NCBI GenBank assembly: GCA_002718215.1
Contig: PBDV01000025.1
Span: 24,732-61,283, forward strand
Origin: Methanobacteriota archaeon
GTDB lineage: Archaea > Thermoplasmatota > Poseidoniia > Poseidoniales > Thalassarchaeaceae
Direction: 5' to 3'
Length of the DNA: 36,552 nt
In this document: positions 1 to 7,932 of the stretch, piece after piece
Layout: each line of letters opens with the position of its first letter
Numbering within the stretch: position 1 is the first letter of the stretch
Position numbers and translations under genes: made by a program
Notes under the pieces: generated by a model
Told to the model about the DNA's origin: nothing
What the model saw: the letters and a program-made list of their open reading frames with translations, nothing else
Databases searched by the model: none

Positions 1-237
1 ATATTACTAGAGATGGGGGTCCCTGACGGTGAAGGATTCCCCTATCATCATCGGCCAGAAGACATTATTCAAACCACAACTAAAGAAAATCAGAAGACCT
101 TTTTGATTACTCATTCTTATGCTTCTGGTAAAGACGAAAAAACTGGATTCAGTATGCCTTCTTTGCCCCAAAATGCAATTCAAATTGAAGACGGACAAGT
201 TTTCAATCTTGAAATTTCAGGAATTAAATTAGAATAA
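1..237 (+). CDS. C-terminal fragment of an unknown protein (5' end outside window)
   Basis: The frame is open from base 1 to a TAA stop at 235-237, so this is the tail (about 78 residues) of a gene that starts upstream. An internal ATG at 13 exists, but nothing marks it as the start. The tail is polar and ends in a short hydrophobic stretch that could be a final beta strand (VFNLEISGIKLE). I recognise no motif. It lies upstream of orc1/cdc6 on the same strand. A replication gene such as the DNA polymerase D small subunit is a common archaeal neighbour, but I see no residues that support that here. Confidence 0.5.
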   Translation: MLLEMGVPDGEGFPYHHRPEDIIQTTTKENQKTFLITHSYASGKDEKTGFSMPSLPQNAIQIEDGQVFNLEISGIKLE

Positions 238-392
238 TGACCTCTGGAAAGGGGTAGGTAATTTGTACAAAAAAGACATGGTGCTTGATTTCTCATGGAC
301 AGGATTAAGTCATTGACGCAGGTGTGCCCCAAGTCCCGTTCGCGCAGCCGGTTAACACCGTGCCTGTTTGAACATGAAGGAAGTGAGACAAT
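238..392. other. spacer upstream of orc1/cdc6; possible promoter or origin region
   Basis: This 155-bp spacer has no convincing gene. Its right half (about 310-370) is clearly more GC-rich than the surroundings and contains near-palindromes such as GGTTAACACC. Archaeal origins often lie beside orc1/cdc6. One element at 245-257, TGGAAAGGGGTAG, loosely resembles the TGGAA...GGGG core of origin recognition boxes. There is a single imperfect copy and no repeat array, so calling an origin would be speculation. A purine-rich ribosome site (GAAGGAAGTGAG, 376-387) precedes the ATG at 393. Confidence 0.3.
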
Positions 393-1628
393 ATGGCGAA
401 TATTTTCGATTCTGCAAGTCGGAAAAATTCTGTATTTGTAGACAGAAGAGTATTCGACCCACATCATTCCCCCCCTACTCTAAATCATAGAGATACACAA
501 ATTAGAGCCATGGTGATGAATCTTGCAGATGCATTAGAAGGTCATATTCCTGGAAATATGATTCTTTTCGGACCTTCAGGCGTAGGAAAAACTGCTGCGA
601 GTCGCTTTGTAGGTCAGCAACTCGAAGAACGTGCACAAGTAATTGGAAGCAGTGTATACACCCATGAAATAAACTGTCAACACGTCAATACCCGTTATCG
701 CGTACTACATAGGATTGCAGAAGGCCTTCAACAAACTGGCGATCAAGTTATTCCATTCACTGGTTGGCCAGCGGACAGAGTTCTTTCTGAGACAATAAGA
801 AGGATGGATCGACAAGGAGGTGTGCATATTCTTATTCTAGATGAGATGGATCAATTAGCTTCAAGATCTGAAGATCAATTATTGTACGATTTGACCAGTC
901 TCAATGTCCTTCTCAGAGAGAGTAGAGCATCTATTATAGGAATCAGTAATGACTTAGGATTTACAGAAAAAATTCCAGGCCCTATTCGTTCAAGGTTATC
1001 TGCTGAAGATATTGTTTTCACGCCCTATGATTCTGATCAATTATCCGATATATTGGTTGAACGAGCAAAAATTGGCCTTAGAAAGGGGGCTTGGGACGAA
1101 GGGACGCTTCGATTCTGTGCTGACCTTTCAGCGAAAGAACACGGAGACGCTAGAAGAGCAATTGATTTACTTCGTGTGTCCACAATAAGAGCCGAATCAA
1201 ACAATAGTGATACGATCGAAATTGAACATATTCAGTCCGCTCATAAACAAGTCGAACATGAAAGAGTAATTGCTCTGCTACATGGCCTTCCTCTTCATCA
1301 AAAACTCACGATGACTTCCATTATTATCAACGAACGCAATGGAATAATAACACAAACTACTGGAACGATTTGGGAAACGTATACTCAAGCTTGCGGTTTG
1401 GCTGGGATGAAACCATTGACTTCTAGGTCATTATCTTCGATAATCAATGGTTTCCATTCAGCAAGTTTAGCACATGTAAAGAATGTCAGTCTTGGAAGAA
1501 GAGGTCGAACCAAGCACGTGTCCAGTCTTATTCCTAGGGGGATTGATGCAATCCGTATAATGTCCGAAGTTGATGAAACAGTCAAATTAGCTGCTAATGG
1601 CTCCTACAAACTTCAACGGCGGTTGTGA
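393..1628 (+). CDS. cdc6: Orc1/Cdc6 replication initiator ATPase
   Basis: Archaeal Orc1/Cdc6 binds origin DNA and loads the MCM helicase. The 411-residue protein has the family's usual length. It shows a Walker A motif GPSGVGKT at residues 60-67 and a Walker B motif LILDEMD at 147-153, followed by the AAA+ lid (GDARRAIDLLR at about residue 250) and a C-terminal winged-helix region from about residue 290 with MTSIIINERNG. The ATG at 393 is preceded by a purine-rich ribosome site. It stands alone with short flanking spacers, and the downstream membrane-protein gene is on the same strand. The assignment is firm. Whether the neighbouring spacer is an origin is open. Confidence 0.95.
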   Translation: MANIFDSASRKNSVFVDRRVFDPHHSPPTLNHRDTQIRAMVMNLADALEGHIPGNMILFGPSGVGKTAASRFVGQQLEERAQVIGSSVYTHEINCQHVNTRYRVLHRIAEGLQQTGDQVIPFTGWPADRVLSETIRRMDRQGGVHILILDEMDQLASRSEDQLLYDLTSLNVLLRESRASIIGISNDLGFTEKIPGPIRSRLSAEDIVFTPYDSDQLSDILVERAKIGLRKGAWDEGTLRFCADLSAKEHGDARRAIDLLRVSTIRAESNNSDTIEIEHIQSAHKQVEHERVIALLHGLPLHQKLTMTSIIINERNGIITQTTGTIWETYTQACGLAGMKPLTSRSLSSIINGFHSASLAHVKNVSLGRRGRTKHVSSLIPRGIDAIRIMSEVDETVKLAANGSYKLQRRL

Positions 1629-1683
1629 TTGTTTAACAATTTCATCCGGCAACGGTTAAGACGGCTTCAATGGTCGGCGGTTC

Positions 1684-2244
1684 ATGGCCGAAGACGAAAG
1701 TCCCGATACATCCATGGGATTTGATTGGGTTCCTGAGGTTCCTTTTCTAGGTAAAATTGCAGTCATGACTGGCATTTGGGCTTTGGTTGTGGACATAGTA
1801 AACATAGCAATAGGAGCATATGCTTCTGGTCAAAAAGTAGTTTGGGCCGGATTTATTTCCTACGGTAACTTGGCAGAAAACACATTTACAGCACATAATG
1901 GAATTGAAATCACTCCTGGAGACATTGTTTTCACAATTATTGGAGGAGCAATCCTTGCACTTGGAATACTAATACTACAGAAAACCGAGGAAGGAGGAGT
2001 AGTTTCTTGGTTATCGTCTCTAGTATCCCCTAGTAGGTGGAAGTCACTTTTCGATTTTACAGAAGGACTCAATGTAACCCTTGGATCGTGGTTAATGATT
2101 TCAGGCGTAGTTTTCTACTTTTCATGGTCAATAATAAACAACACATGGGTAGACCCTGGCGTATATGCTGTGACGATTCCCCTGATTGGTTTTGGTTCGA
2201 TCTTACCAATGCTTGAAAACGATGCAGAAAATGTTGACGAATGA
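1684..2244 (+). CDS. small multi-spanning membrane protein, unknown function
   Basis: I do not recognise this 186-residue protein. After an acidic, short N-terminus it has four hydrophobic segments, at about residues 22-46, 75-98, 133-152 and 158-175, which predicts a four-helix integral membrane protein with an acidic C-terminus (ENDAENVDE). The start ATGGCCGAAG lies in the context GGTTCATGGCC with no ribosome site. The same context is seen at 11308, so translation may be leaderless. It follows orc1 by 55 bp and is convergent with the glycosyltransferase, 1 bp separating the two stops. Confidence 0.7.
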   Translation: MAEDESPDTSMGFDWVPEVPFLGKIAVMTGIWALVVDIVNIAIGAYASGQKVVWAGFISYGNLAENTFTAHNGIEITPGDIVFTIIGGAILALGILILQKTEEGGVVSWLSSLVSPSRWKSLFDFTEGLNVTLGSWLMISGVVFYFSWSIINNTWVDPGVYAVTIPLIGFGSILPMLENDAENVDE

Positions 2245-2245
2245 C

Positions 2246-3235
2246 TCAGTGTCCTCTACGTCGAAATATAGCATCTGACAAACCCAATATTCCCCCATAC
2301 CACAAGGAAGCACTCCAAAGGATTTGAGTCCATTTGGTAAGGGAAAACAGCACGAAGATGAGTGTGGTTCCTGTAATTCCCCACCAATACGGCTTAGGAG
2401 TAAGAACTAGACCAAGACCGCACATTGAGAATCCAATGAGCAAAATCGGCAATAAGAAAACGACCTTTTCAGCATCACTAACAAAATCATGTTTCATAAT
2501 TGAACCACTAGGGTTTTTTACACCTTGAAAACCAAATCTTCTAACAATTCTGAAATGTGCTCGCGCATCTCTACATCTCTTCCTAAGAAATAACAAGAGT
2601 CCTTCCTCTGCCACATGTTGAACTAATGCAGTCGATTCATAGATGATTGACCCCCCACTCTGAATTAACAACAAACTAACTTCCATATCTTCAGCATGAT
2701 ACCAACATGGATTGAAACCACCAATTGCAATCAACGCTTCTCTACGAAACATAGAACAAGGGCCATTTGCCAATGTAACTAATCTTGTTCTTCGTTCATA
2801 TTTTCTTTGAATTGTTCGAGAACGAATTTTTGAAACACGAGTATTTCCTTCGGAAAAAATAGTTCTACCTGTTATCGCTACAACATTTTCACTAGTGTAT
2901 TCGTCATAAGCAGATATCATAGCTGAAATCCAATTCGAATGAGGGCGACAATCAATATCTGTAATTGCAACCCATTCTCCATTGGCTGATTCAAGAGCGA
3001 GTTGTCTACCTGCTGAAAGCCCAAGTGGTTCAGAACTAATAACAGAAATTTCGATCTCATGATCTAATTTTGAATCTCGAAAATTCAACATCTTCTCCAA
3101 TGTTCCATCCGAGGAGCCATCATCTACTGCAATAATTTCAATTGGCCTATAATCTTGAGAAACTAATGATGAAAAACACTGTTCAACCCAATTTTCAGCA
3201 TTCCGTGCACAAACCGTGATACTAACGAGAGTCAA
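2246..3235 (-). CDS. family 2 glycosyltransferase with C-terminal membrane helices
   Basis: This 329-residue GT-A glycosyltransferase transfers a sugar from an activated donor to an unidentified acceptor at the cytoplasmic face of the membrane. The N-terminus has the GT2 pattern: beta strand VSITVCARN, then IIAVDDGSSDGT at residues 34-45, and the metal/donor motif TDIDCRP at 92-98. Further on is GGFNPCWYHAEDMEVSL at about 172-188, the ED acceptor motif. Three hydrophobic helices occupy about residues 255-325 and should anchor it. Its ATG overlaps the stop of the upstream coaD fusion by 4 bases (ATGA), so the two are translationally coupled. The substrate cannot be read from sequence; surface glycan or N-glycan assembly is plausible. 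Confidence 0.88.
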   Translation of the reverse strand: MTLVSITVCARNAENWVEQCFSSLVSQDYRPIEIIAVDDGSSDGTLEKMLNFRDSKLDHEIEISVISSEPLGLSAGRQLALESANGEWVAITDIDCRPHSNWISAMISAYDEYTSENVVAITGRTIFSEGNTRVSKIRSRTIQRKYERRTRLVTLANGPCSMFRREALIAIGGFNPCWYHAEDMEVSLLLIQSGGSIIYESTALVQHVAEEGLLLFLRKRCRDARAHFRIVRRFGFQGVKNPSGSIMKHDFVSDAEKVVFLLPILLIGFSMCGLGLVLTPKPYWWGITGTTLIFVLFSLTKWTQILWSASLWYGGILGLSDAIFRRRGH

Positions 3236-4239
3236 GGAGTTGCCTCCTCGATGAATGCATCGAGGAAACGACGGGCTCGATGTTTAGCGTTAATATCGAT
3301 TGTTCTGACTACTAATCCTTCATTGGGTTGACCGTACATCAGAACACTATCAAGAGGCAACATGAGAATTAGTGGGATGGGAGCTAAATCTTCTTCTCCG
3401 TCTACATTGATAACAACTGATTCCTGATTGCTTGTTGCTTCAAAACATCCCTGCATCATACTGGCAGTCAACATTCCAGGCGGATTCTGAACCTCGATGA
3501 TACGATATTCATTCGTTCGAATTTGACTAGATTTTCCCCATTTCCTTCGTTGAGTTTGTCCATCGATAACTGAAATCCAGGGGATTCTACCTGATTCTTG
3601 CATTGCCAAAACGGTTACATCACCTACTGCAACGATAGGTACATCATCGGGAATTGAATTTAAGGCTGAATCCATAGCAATAGCAGTATTATCTTCTGGC
3701 CCTTTATGCAAAACACCCATAGGTTGCTTTAATTCATCATCAAGAACTTCTGGCATGCGAAAATTCGTATGAATTTCCCAATCTTTAATCCAATAATTTC
3801 CTGATTGATCAACTAAACCAGAACGAATCCGTGATGATGAAAGAATTTCTCCTTCTTCATCCAATACATGTTCAACGATTATTATTTTCAATGGTTCTAA
3901 TCCTCTTTTTTCCCTTATTGAATTGATTTCATTACAAGTAGAAACTGTTTCATTAGTACAACCAATTACTGAACATTCCTTCATAGAAATTGCAGGACCA
4001 AAACGATCTTCTAGAACGAAACAACTGGCATTTACTCCTTCTTCTTTGAGGAAAATTTCAAGATTTGAAAGCCGTACTTGAAGAGATTGGATTGAAGCAT
4101 TCTTCGATTTTACCATATTATCTGAAACAACATGAATTTGCAGATAGTTACATTCTGAAGCAGTTGCAAGAATGAGATTCTTGTGCCCAGAATGGAGGTG
4201 GTCGAACGTCCCCCCTAGGACCCCAACTGACTCGCCCAT
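3232..4239 (-). CDS. coaD: fused phosphopantetheine adenylyltransferase and GTP-dependent dephospho-CoA kinase
   Basis: The protein should catalyse the last two steps of coenzyme A synthesis. Residues 1-155 are an archaeal PPAT: GGTFDHLHSGH at 9-19 is the nucleotidyltransferase HxGH site, and SSSRIRSG at 134-141 is the family's second motif. Residues about 165-330 match DUF359, shown in Thermococcus to be a GTP-dependent dephospho-CoA kinase: VGDVTV at 205-210, VDGEEDL at 279-285 and YGQPNEG at 302-308. The fusion mirrors the domain order of eukaryotic CoA synthase with an unrelated kinase domain. The ATG at 4239 has no clear ribosome site. The GC-rich stem-loop region lies directly upstream. 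The downstream glycosyltransferase overlaps it by 4 bases. Confidence 0.92.
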   Translation of the reverse strand: MGESVGVLGGTFDHLHSGHKNLILATASECNYLQIHVVSDNMVKSKNASIQSLQVRLSNLEIFLKEEGVNASCFVLEDRFGPAISMKECSVIGCTNETVSTCNEINSIREKRGLEPLKIIIVEHVLDEEGEILSSSRIRSGLVDQSGNYWIKDWEIHTNFRMPEVLDDELKQPMGVLHKGPEDNTAIAMDSALNSIPDDVPIVAVGDVTVLAMQESGRIPWISVIDGQTQRRKWGKSSQIRTNEYRIIEVQNPPGMLTASMMQGCFEATSNQESVVINVDGEEDLAPIPLILMLPLDSVLMYGQPNEGLVVRTIDINAKHRARRFLDAFIEEATP

Positions 4240-4284
4240 ATCTACCGGTACACGGGCTCAGAATTGAAACATGCGTAGAAATGT

Positions 4285-4533
4285 GCCCCGGGGCGTAACT
4301 TCCTGTATCATCGCCGTAGCTCACAGGCTTGACCCTGCCCCAGGGCGTCTGTTGGACGGTGTGGTTGTCCCATGAATCATTCCATTCGGTCAACTGGGGA
4401 CCCATATACCGTCCAGCCGTCGTTTGCATCACGGATCATTCCAAATGGTCCCCGTGAACTTCGATCGACGGCGAAGTCCCCGTACGTGGTGCCGGGCATC
4501 ATCCTTCCTTCCGGCGAGGGAGGTCGTCAGCAC
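4285..4533 (-). ncRNA. candidate structured RNA: four tandem stem-loop modules in a GC-rich gene-free stretch
   Basis: The 351 bases at 4240-4590 carry no convincing gene and are strikingly GC-rich for this genome. They contain four consecutive nested inverted repeats. Module 1: arms 4489-4494/4528-4533 enclosing 4503-4509/4517-4523. Module 2: 4416-4422/4466-4472, then 4429-4434/4452-4457, then 4437-4440/4444-4447. Module 3: 4354-4360/4408-4414, then 4367-4371/4397-4401. Module 4: 4285-4294/4337-4346, then 4302-4306/4323-4327. Each module carries the same pentamer (ATGAT on the minus strand; plus-strand starts 4498, 4435, 4376, 4307), spaced 63, 59 and 69 bases. Two helices pair through G-U on the minus strand but would be C-A mismatches on the plus; one shows the reverse, so strand is only a preference. 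It could be a free RNA or a leader of the CoA gene. No family recognised. Confidence 0.5.
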
Positions 4534-4590
4534 GGTGTTGCCGTCGGGGCAAACGTAGCCAGTTCAGGGTGCAATATGAATTCATCGTGA

Positions 4591-7149
4591 TTAACGAGCA
4601 AATGAATTTCCTAGGCGTTCACCGATTGCTAATGTAATTTCAGAATCACCAGTAGAATCTTGTAATCTATGAAATGGAGGCCACGTATCCAAAGGACGAG
4701 TTAGCCAACCAACATATCGATGTGTCTTTCCATTTCTAGGTGATTTCTCTTCTCTAAAATCATCTAATGAGTCAATAATATCTGAGATATAATTGATTAC
4801 TTCAGAATGATTTGTTTCCAATGAAAGAAAACGTCGTAAACGATCTGCTAATGTTAATCTCAATTTAGGATGCTTTCCCTCAAAACCAAAAGGTAAGGGA
4901 ACATTGTGTCCTTCGGGTCGGAGAACGATAGCTGGCCATGGTAATGAATTGTTCAATATTATTCGTCGTGCTTCAGAGTGTTCTGTCATCATTGTTAACA
5001 TATCAGCAGAATGAGAACTCCACCATCTCCAAGGTAGATACTTCACAAACAATATCTGATTCTCAATGGTTGGTTGAGTTCCTCTTTCATTCCATTCCGA
5101 AAGAAGAATCCAAAGATGTAAATCGTGAGATTCGGGTAAAGACCAGGCGAGTCGTCTAATCCGTTCGGACATTTCATCGAAATCTCCTTGTCTGACATTT
5201 GGATGGATTTGCATAAGATACAAGACTCCTTCTAACGAGTCTGCACATCTAAAGGGTGGAGTTTCAAGCCAAGTATTTACACACCAACGAACTATCTCTT
5301 CCGATTCAGAAGGTTTCATCCAATGAACAATAGAAAGAAGACGGCCTGCAGCCCAACCTCGAATCTCTGAGTTAGATGCATACATCGCTAATTTCCTAAT
5401 TGTAGCTCTAGATTCCTGATTCTCAATAATTCGTTTTGAAACAATTTCGTTAAATGTTTCCATCCACAACTGAGGAACTATTTCCCATAAATCTACAATC
5501 CGGTCTAACTGAGTATGATGAGGAGAAATCAACATCGACCAGTGAGCAGGAATTCGATTTCCTAGTCTAACCCATCGATCAACCCTATTGGAGGGTATAG
5601 AAGAAATCCATGAAGCTAAGGGGTTGGCGGATTCAATTCGGTTTGAAAATACCTCGTCACCTTCAGGAAAAACAGATGAGGCGTACAACAATAATTCGTT
5701 ATTGTCGTCATTATCTACAGGTCGTTCTAAAACAGGTAATATCTCAGAAATTTGTTTTAACTCATCGACGTTTTCAGGTATTTTCCAACCTTTGGGGAGA
5801 ATTGGAGCTCTCCTAGTTTCTTCGCCAATATACAACGGTAAACTACGCCCATTAGGTTCCAATAGTCGGAGAAATGGAAGATCATGAACCTCATCAGGCA
5901 ATAAAATAGACATCCCAGAATCATTGATTTGTGACCAAGGCGCAATCAATAGACGAATTCTGTCATAACGATGTAATCGACGGGATAAAGATTCACTAAT
6001 TGGTTCAGGTAAATCTAATGAAATCCATTCAATCGATTGATGATTCATAATACTCAAAATCAATGCCTTTAGAGCTAGGGGGCCTAAACCATCTGTTACA
6101 ATTGATTCAGGTAGTTGTTCATTTAATTCAAGAAATTCTCGATTCCCCCAATCCTCTCGAAATCTTCTAACGGTGATATCTGGCAATCTTGAGGGTCTAG
6201 AAGTACGTCCACTGTCTATCCAATTATTTAGGAATTGAAGTCTAGAGCGTCTGGCTACTGGACGTAAACGCGGATGAATGAGTTCTATCCATTCCTCTAA
6301 TACTATTCGTGGAAGAGGACCCGGCAACGTCTGAATTATCGCCTGCCTTCCAATTAACAATGATTCATTGCTTGAATTTTTCATTAATTGGCTAGCTATT
6401 TCCTCTGACGTCGATGTACAAACCACTGAAGTAGAAGTCATTACTTCTGAACCCCCTCTACCTATCGAGCCAAGATACCAAGATCCAGGAGTTGATTCGA
6501 TTGAATCACTAACCGATTGTGATTCTAAGGATGAATTAAACCAACGTCCAATAGATAATCGATCAGAGGATTCACTGTCAACTAACCTTAGCCGAATTAA
6601 TCCGAAACCAGTTCTATCCCAATCCTCTATTGTTTCGAGATTGGATTCTCTGGGTGATGCTATTCTATCAAACGAATTAGAATCGTAATACCTTACATTT
6701 CTTTCTCTTGCTTCTGCAAGAATTGTTCTTCCATCAATAGTTGGGAGATAAATTAAGGGCGATGGTGGTTTTCTTGTTAACATCAATAAAACATCATTTC
6801 CGAGTACATCTATAATTTGATACTGTTCATCAACAATTGAATTGAAAGGTACTAATGGAATCCGAGATAATTCGTCTGACTCCAGCATTAAATGGCCTTT
6901 TTGAGTCAAATTTATTCTTCCTCCACGCGTACCTGATGAACTCGTTGAATGAACTAGTTCCTCCTCACGCATTTTCTTCAATTCTACTGAAACATGTGGG
7001 ACACGTAAGCCTGATTTAGTTGCAATTGAGGAAACTGTTCCCGAGCCTTCAGACAAAGTCAATAGCAATATTCTTCGATGGCGGCCCCTGACTTTTCGAC
7101 GGATTTTGGGGATTGACTCGCTCAAAATTTCCCCGCCCCTTGGAATCAC
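4591..7149 (-). CDS. large protein with N-terminal winged-helix domain, function unknown
   Basis: This is an 852-residue protein. Residues about 18-95 form a MarR/ArsR-like winged helix: a helix-turn-helix with SSIATKSGLRVPHVSVELKK, then a basic wing TRGGRINLTQKG. The remaining 750 residues are soluble, Trp-, Arg- and Ser-rich and mostly helical-looking, and I recognise no family. There are no membrane helices. The frame opens with GTG at 7149. A TATA-like sequence (CTATTATAG) lies immediately before it, so a leaderless start at TTG 7125, about 30 bases downstream of that box, is an alternative. The only other upstream gene is divergent. It may regulate transcription or couple DNA binding to a large effector or sensor region, but this is inference. 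Confidence 0.75.
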   Translation of the reverse strand: MIPRGGEILSESIPKIRRKVRGRHRRILLLTLSEGSGTVSSIATKSGLRVPHVSVELKKMREEELVHSTSSSGTRGGRINLTQKGHLMLESDELSRIPLVPFNSIVDEQYQIIDVLGNDVLLMLTRKPPSPLIYLPTIDGRTILAEARERNVRYYDSNSFDRIASPRESNLETIEDWDRTGFGLIRLRLVDSESSDRLSIGRWFNSSLESQSVSDSIESTPGSWYLGSIGRGGSEVMTSTSVVCTSTSEEIASQLMKNSSNESLLIGRQAIIQTLPGPLPRIVLEEWIELIHPRLRPVARRSRLQFLNNWIDSGRTSRPSRLPDITVRRFREDWGNREFLELNEQLPESIVTDGLGPLALKALILSIMNHQSIEWISLDLPEPISESLSRRLHRYDRIRLLIAPWSQINDSGMSILLPDEVHDLPFLRLLEPNGRSLPLYIGEETRRAPILPKGWKIPENVDELKQISEILPVLERPVDNDDNNELLLYASSVFPEGDEVFSNRIESANPLASWISSIPSNRVDRWVRLGNRIPAHWSMLISPHHTQLDRIVDLWEIVPQLWMETFNEIVSKRIIENQESRATIRKLAMYASNSEIRGWAAGRLLSIVHWMKPSESEEIVRWCVNTWLETPPFRCADSLEGVLYLMQIHPNVRQGDFDEMSERIRRLAWSLPESHDLHLWILLSEWNERGTQPTIENQILFVKYLPWRWWSSHSADMLTMMTEHSEARRIILNNSLPWPAIVLRPEGHNVPLPFGFEGKHPKLRLTLADRLRRFLSLETNHSEVINYISDIIDSLDDFREEKSPRNGKTHRYVGWLTRPLDTWPPFHRLQDSTGDSEITLAIGERLGNSFAR

Positions 7150-7414
7150 TATAATAGCACTAGTTATTTCAACATTAATTTTTTACAACTTAAATTAGTA
7201 TAATTGTTACATTTAATTACAGTGTTGAGGGAATAAGTTAGGAAAAATAACCATTTTAGAAACAAAAGTAAGAAAAATGACTCAATTTATTGCCTGATTG
7301 TGTAACGAAATTAACGAAAGTAAGGCGGTCATTTGATAACCCCCCCGACTCTCCCCAAGTCATCGGCTGCCGGTGTAAGAGCAAACGAAATTTGGAAAGA
7401 ATGGAGGTGAAAAG
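7150..7414. promoter_or_regulatory. AT-rich divergent promoter region
   Basis: This 265-bp spacer separates the large winged-helix gene (minus) from the paired small helix-turn-helix genes (plus). The left half is very AT-rich, with the TATA-like CTATTATAG on the minus strand at about 7151-7159 and several A/T tracts. The right half has a C7 run near 7341. A strong ribosome site, GGAGGTG (7402-7408), serves the gene at 7415. I see no RNA gene or long repeat. Transcription starts are not determinable by eye. Confidence 0.4.
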
Positions 7415-7672
7415 ATGAGCGAAAATTTGCGACATCTCATCAGATCTTACCTTCAATCCCGCCCACGCAATACTGCGGAAATCGTTGAATACGCACGCGC
7501 TAATATGGATGGAGATGGGACCAGCATCGAACAGATAGAAAAACTTCTGAAAAACGATGCCCAAGTAGTGCGAGTGGATTTAGTTCGAAGGAGTGGGGTG
7601 CTTTCTTCTGGATACCGAATATGTGAATGGGCCACAGTTGATTGGATGAAAAATAGGAGCGGAAAACAATGA
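7415..7672 (+). CDS. small helix-turn-helix protein, first of a paralogous pair
   Basis: This 85-residue basic protein resembles a compact winged-helix DNA-binding domain: an N-terminal helix (LRHLIRSYLQSRP), a recognition-type segment (NTAEIVEYA... GTSIEQIEKLLKND) and a wing ending SSGYRICEW. The same layout recurs in the next gene: LR..I..L, then N-T-EI, GT, a helix ending K-D, R-x-G-L-S and Y-IC-W. It has a strong ribosome site GGAGGTG 6 bases before the ATG. Its stop overlaps the next start by 4 bases (ATGA), so the two proteins are made together and may act as a heterodimer. The target is unknown. Confidence 0.75.
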   Translation: MSENLRHLIRSYLQSRPRNTAEIVEYARANMDGDGTSIEQIEKLLKNDAQVVRVDLVRRSGVLSSGYRICEWATVDWMKNRSGKQ

Positions 7673-7923
7673 GAACCACAAGACTTAGAGAACGAATAAA
7701 GAGATTTCTAGCTGAAAAAGGCGAGGCAAATACGACAGAAATATTGGAACATGTCAATACAACAACTAGACATGGAACTACACCTCAGCAGTTGGGGAAT
7801 GTTTTGTCCAAAGACAAAGATATTGAGAAGGTCTCTACTACCAAAAGAGGTGGAGCACTATCTGGAAGATATGATATCTGTGTTTGGAGACTTAGAGATC
7901 AAGGAATCGGCGATCTCCACTGA
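7669..7923 (+). CDS. small helix-turn-helix protein, second of a paralogous pair
   Basis: This 84-residue basic protein is clearly related to the preceding gene product. It shares the pattern LRERIKRFL, NTTEILEHV, HGTTPQQLGNVLSKD, RGGALSGRYDICVW, which covers nearly the full length. The fold is most likely a winged helix. Translation is coupled through the ATGA overlap at 7669-7672. It ends only 9 bases from the convergent nadA stop. Tandem duplication followed by divergence explains the pair. A role in transcription control or nucleoid binding is inference from the fold only. Confidence 0.75.
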   Translation: MRTTRLRERIKRFLAEKGEANTTEILEHVNTTTRHGTTPQQLGNVLSKDKDIEKVSTTKRGGALSGRYDICVWRLRDQGIGDLH

Positions 7924-7932
7924 ATATTATTG

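Noticed and set aside
4148-4432. A 94-residue minus-strand ORF in the stem-loop region
   Set aside because: It runs into the start of the well-supported CoA gene in another frame, and the repeat spacing is not coding-like. The short alternative reading from ATG 4502 also lacks support beyond a purine-rich upstream stretch.
4240-4590. RNase P RNA or SRP RNA in the GC-rich stretch
   Set aside because: By eye I could not find the conserved RNase P core segments or the SRP helix 8 GGAA/AGCAG arrangement. A CCGGAAGGAAG string on the minus strand looks SRP-like but is followed by the wrong bases.
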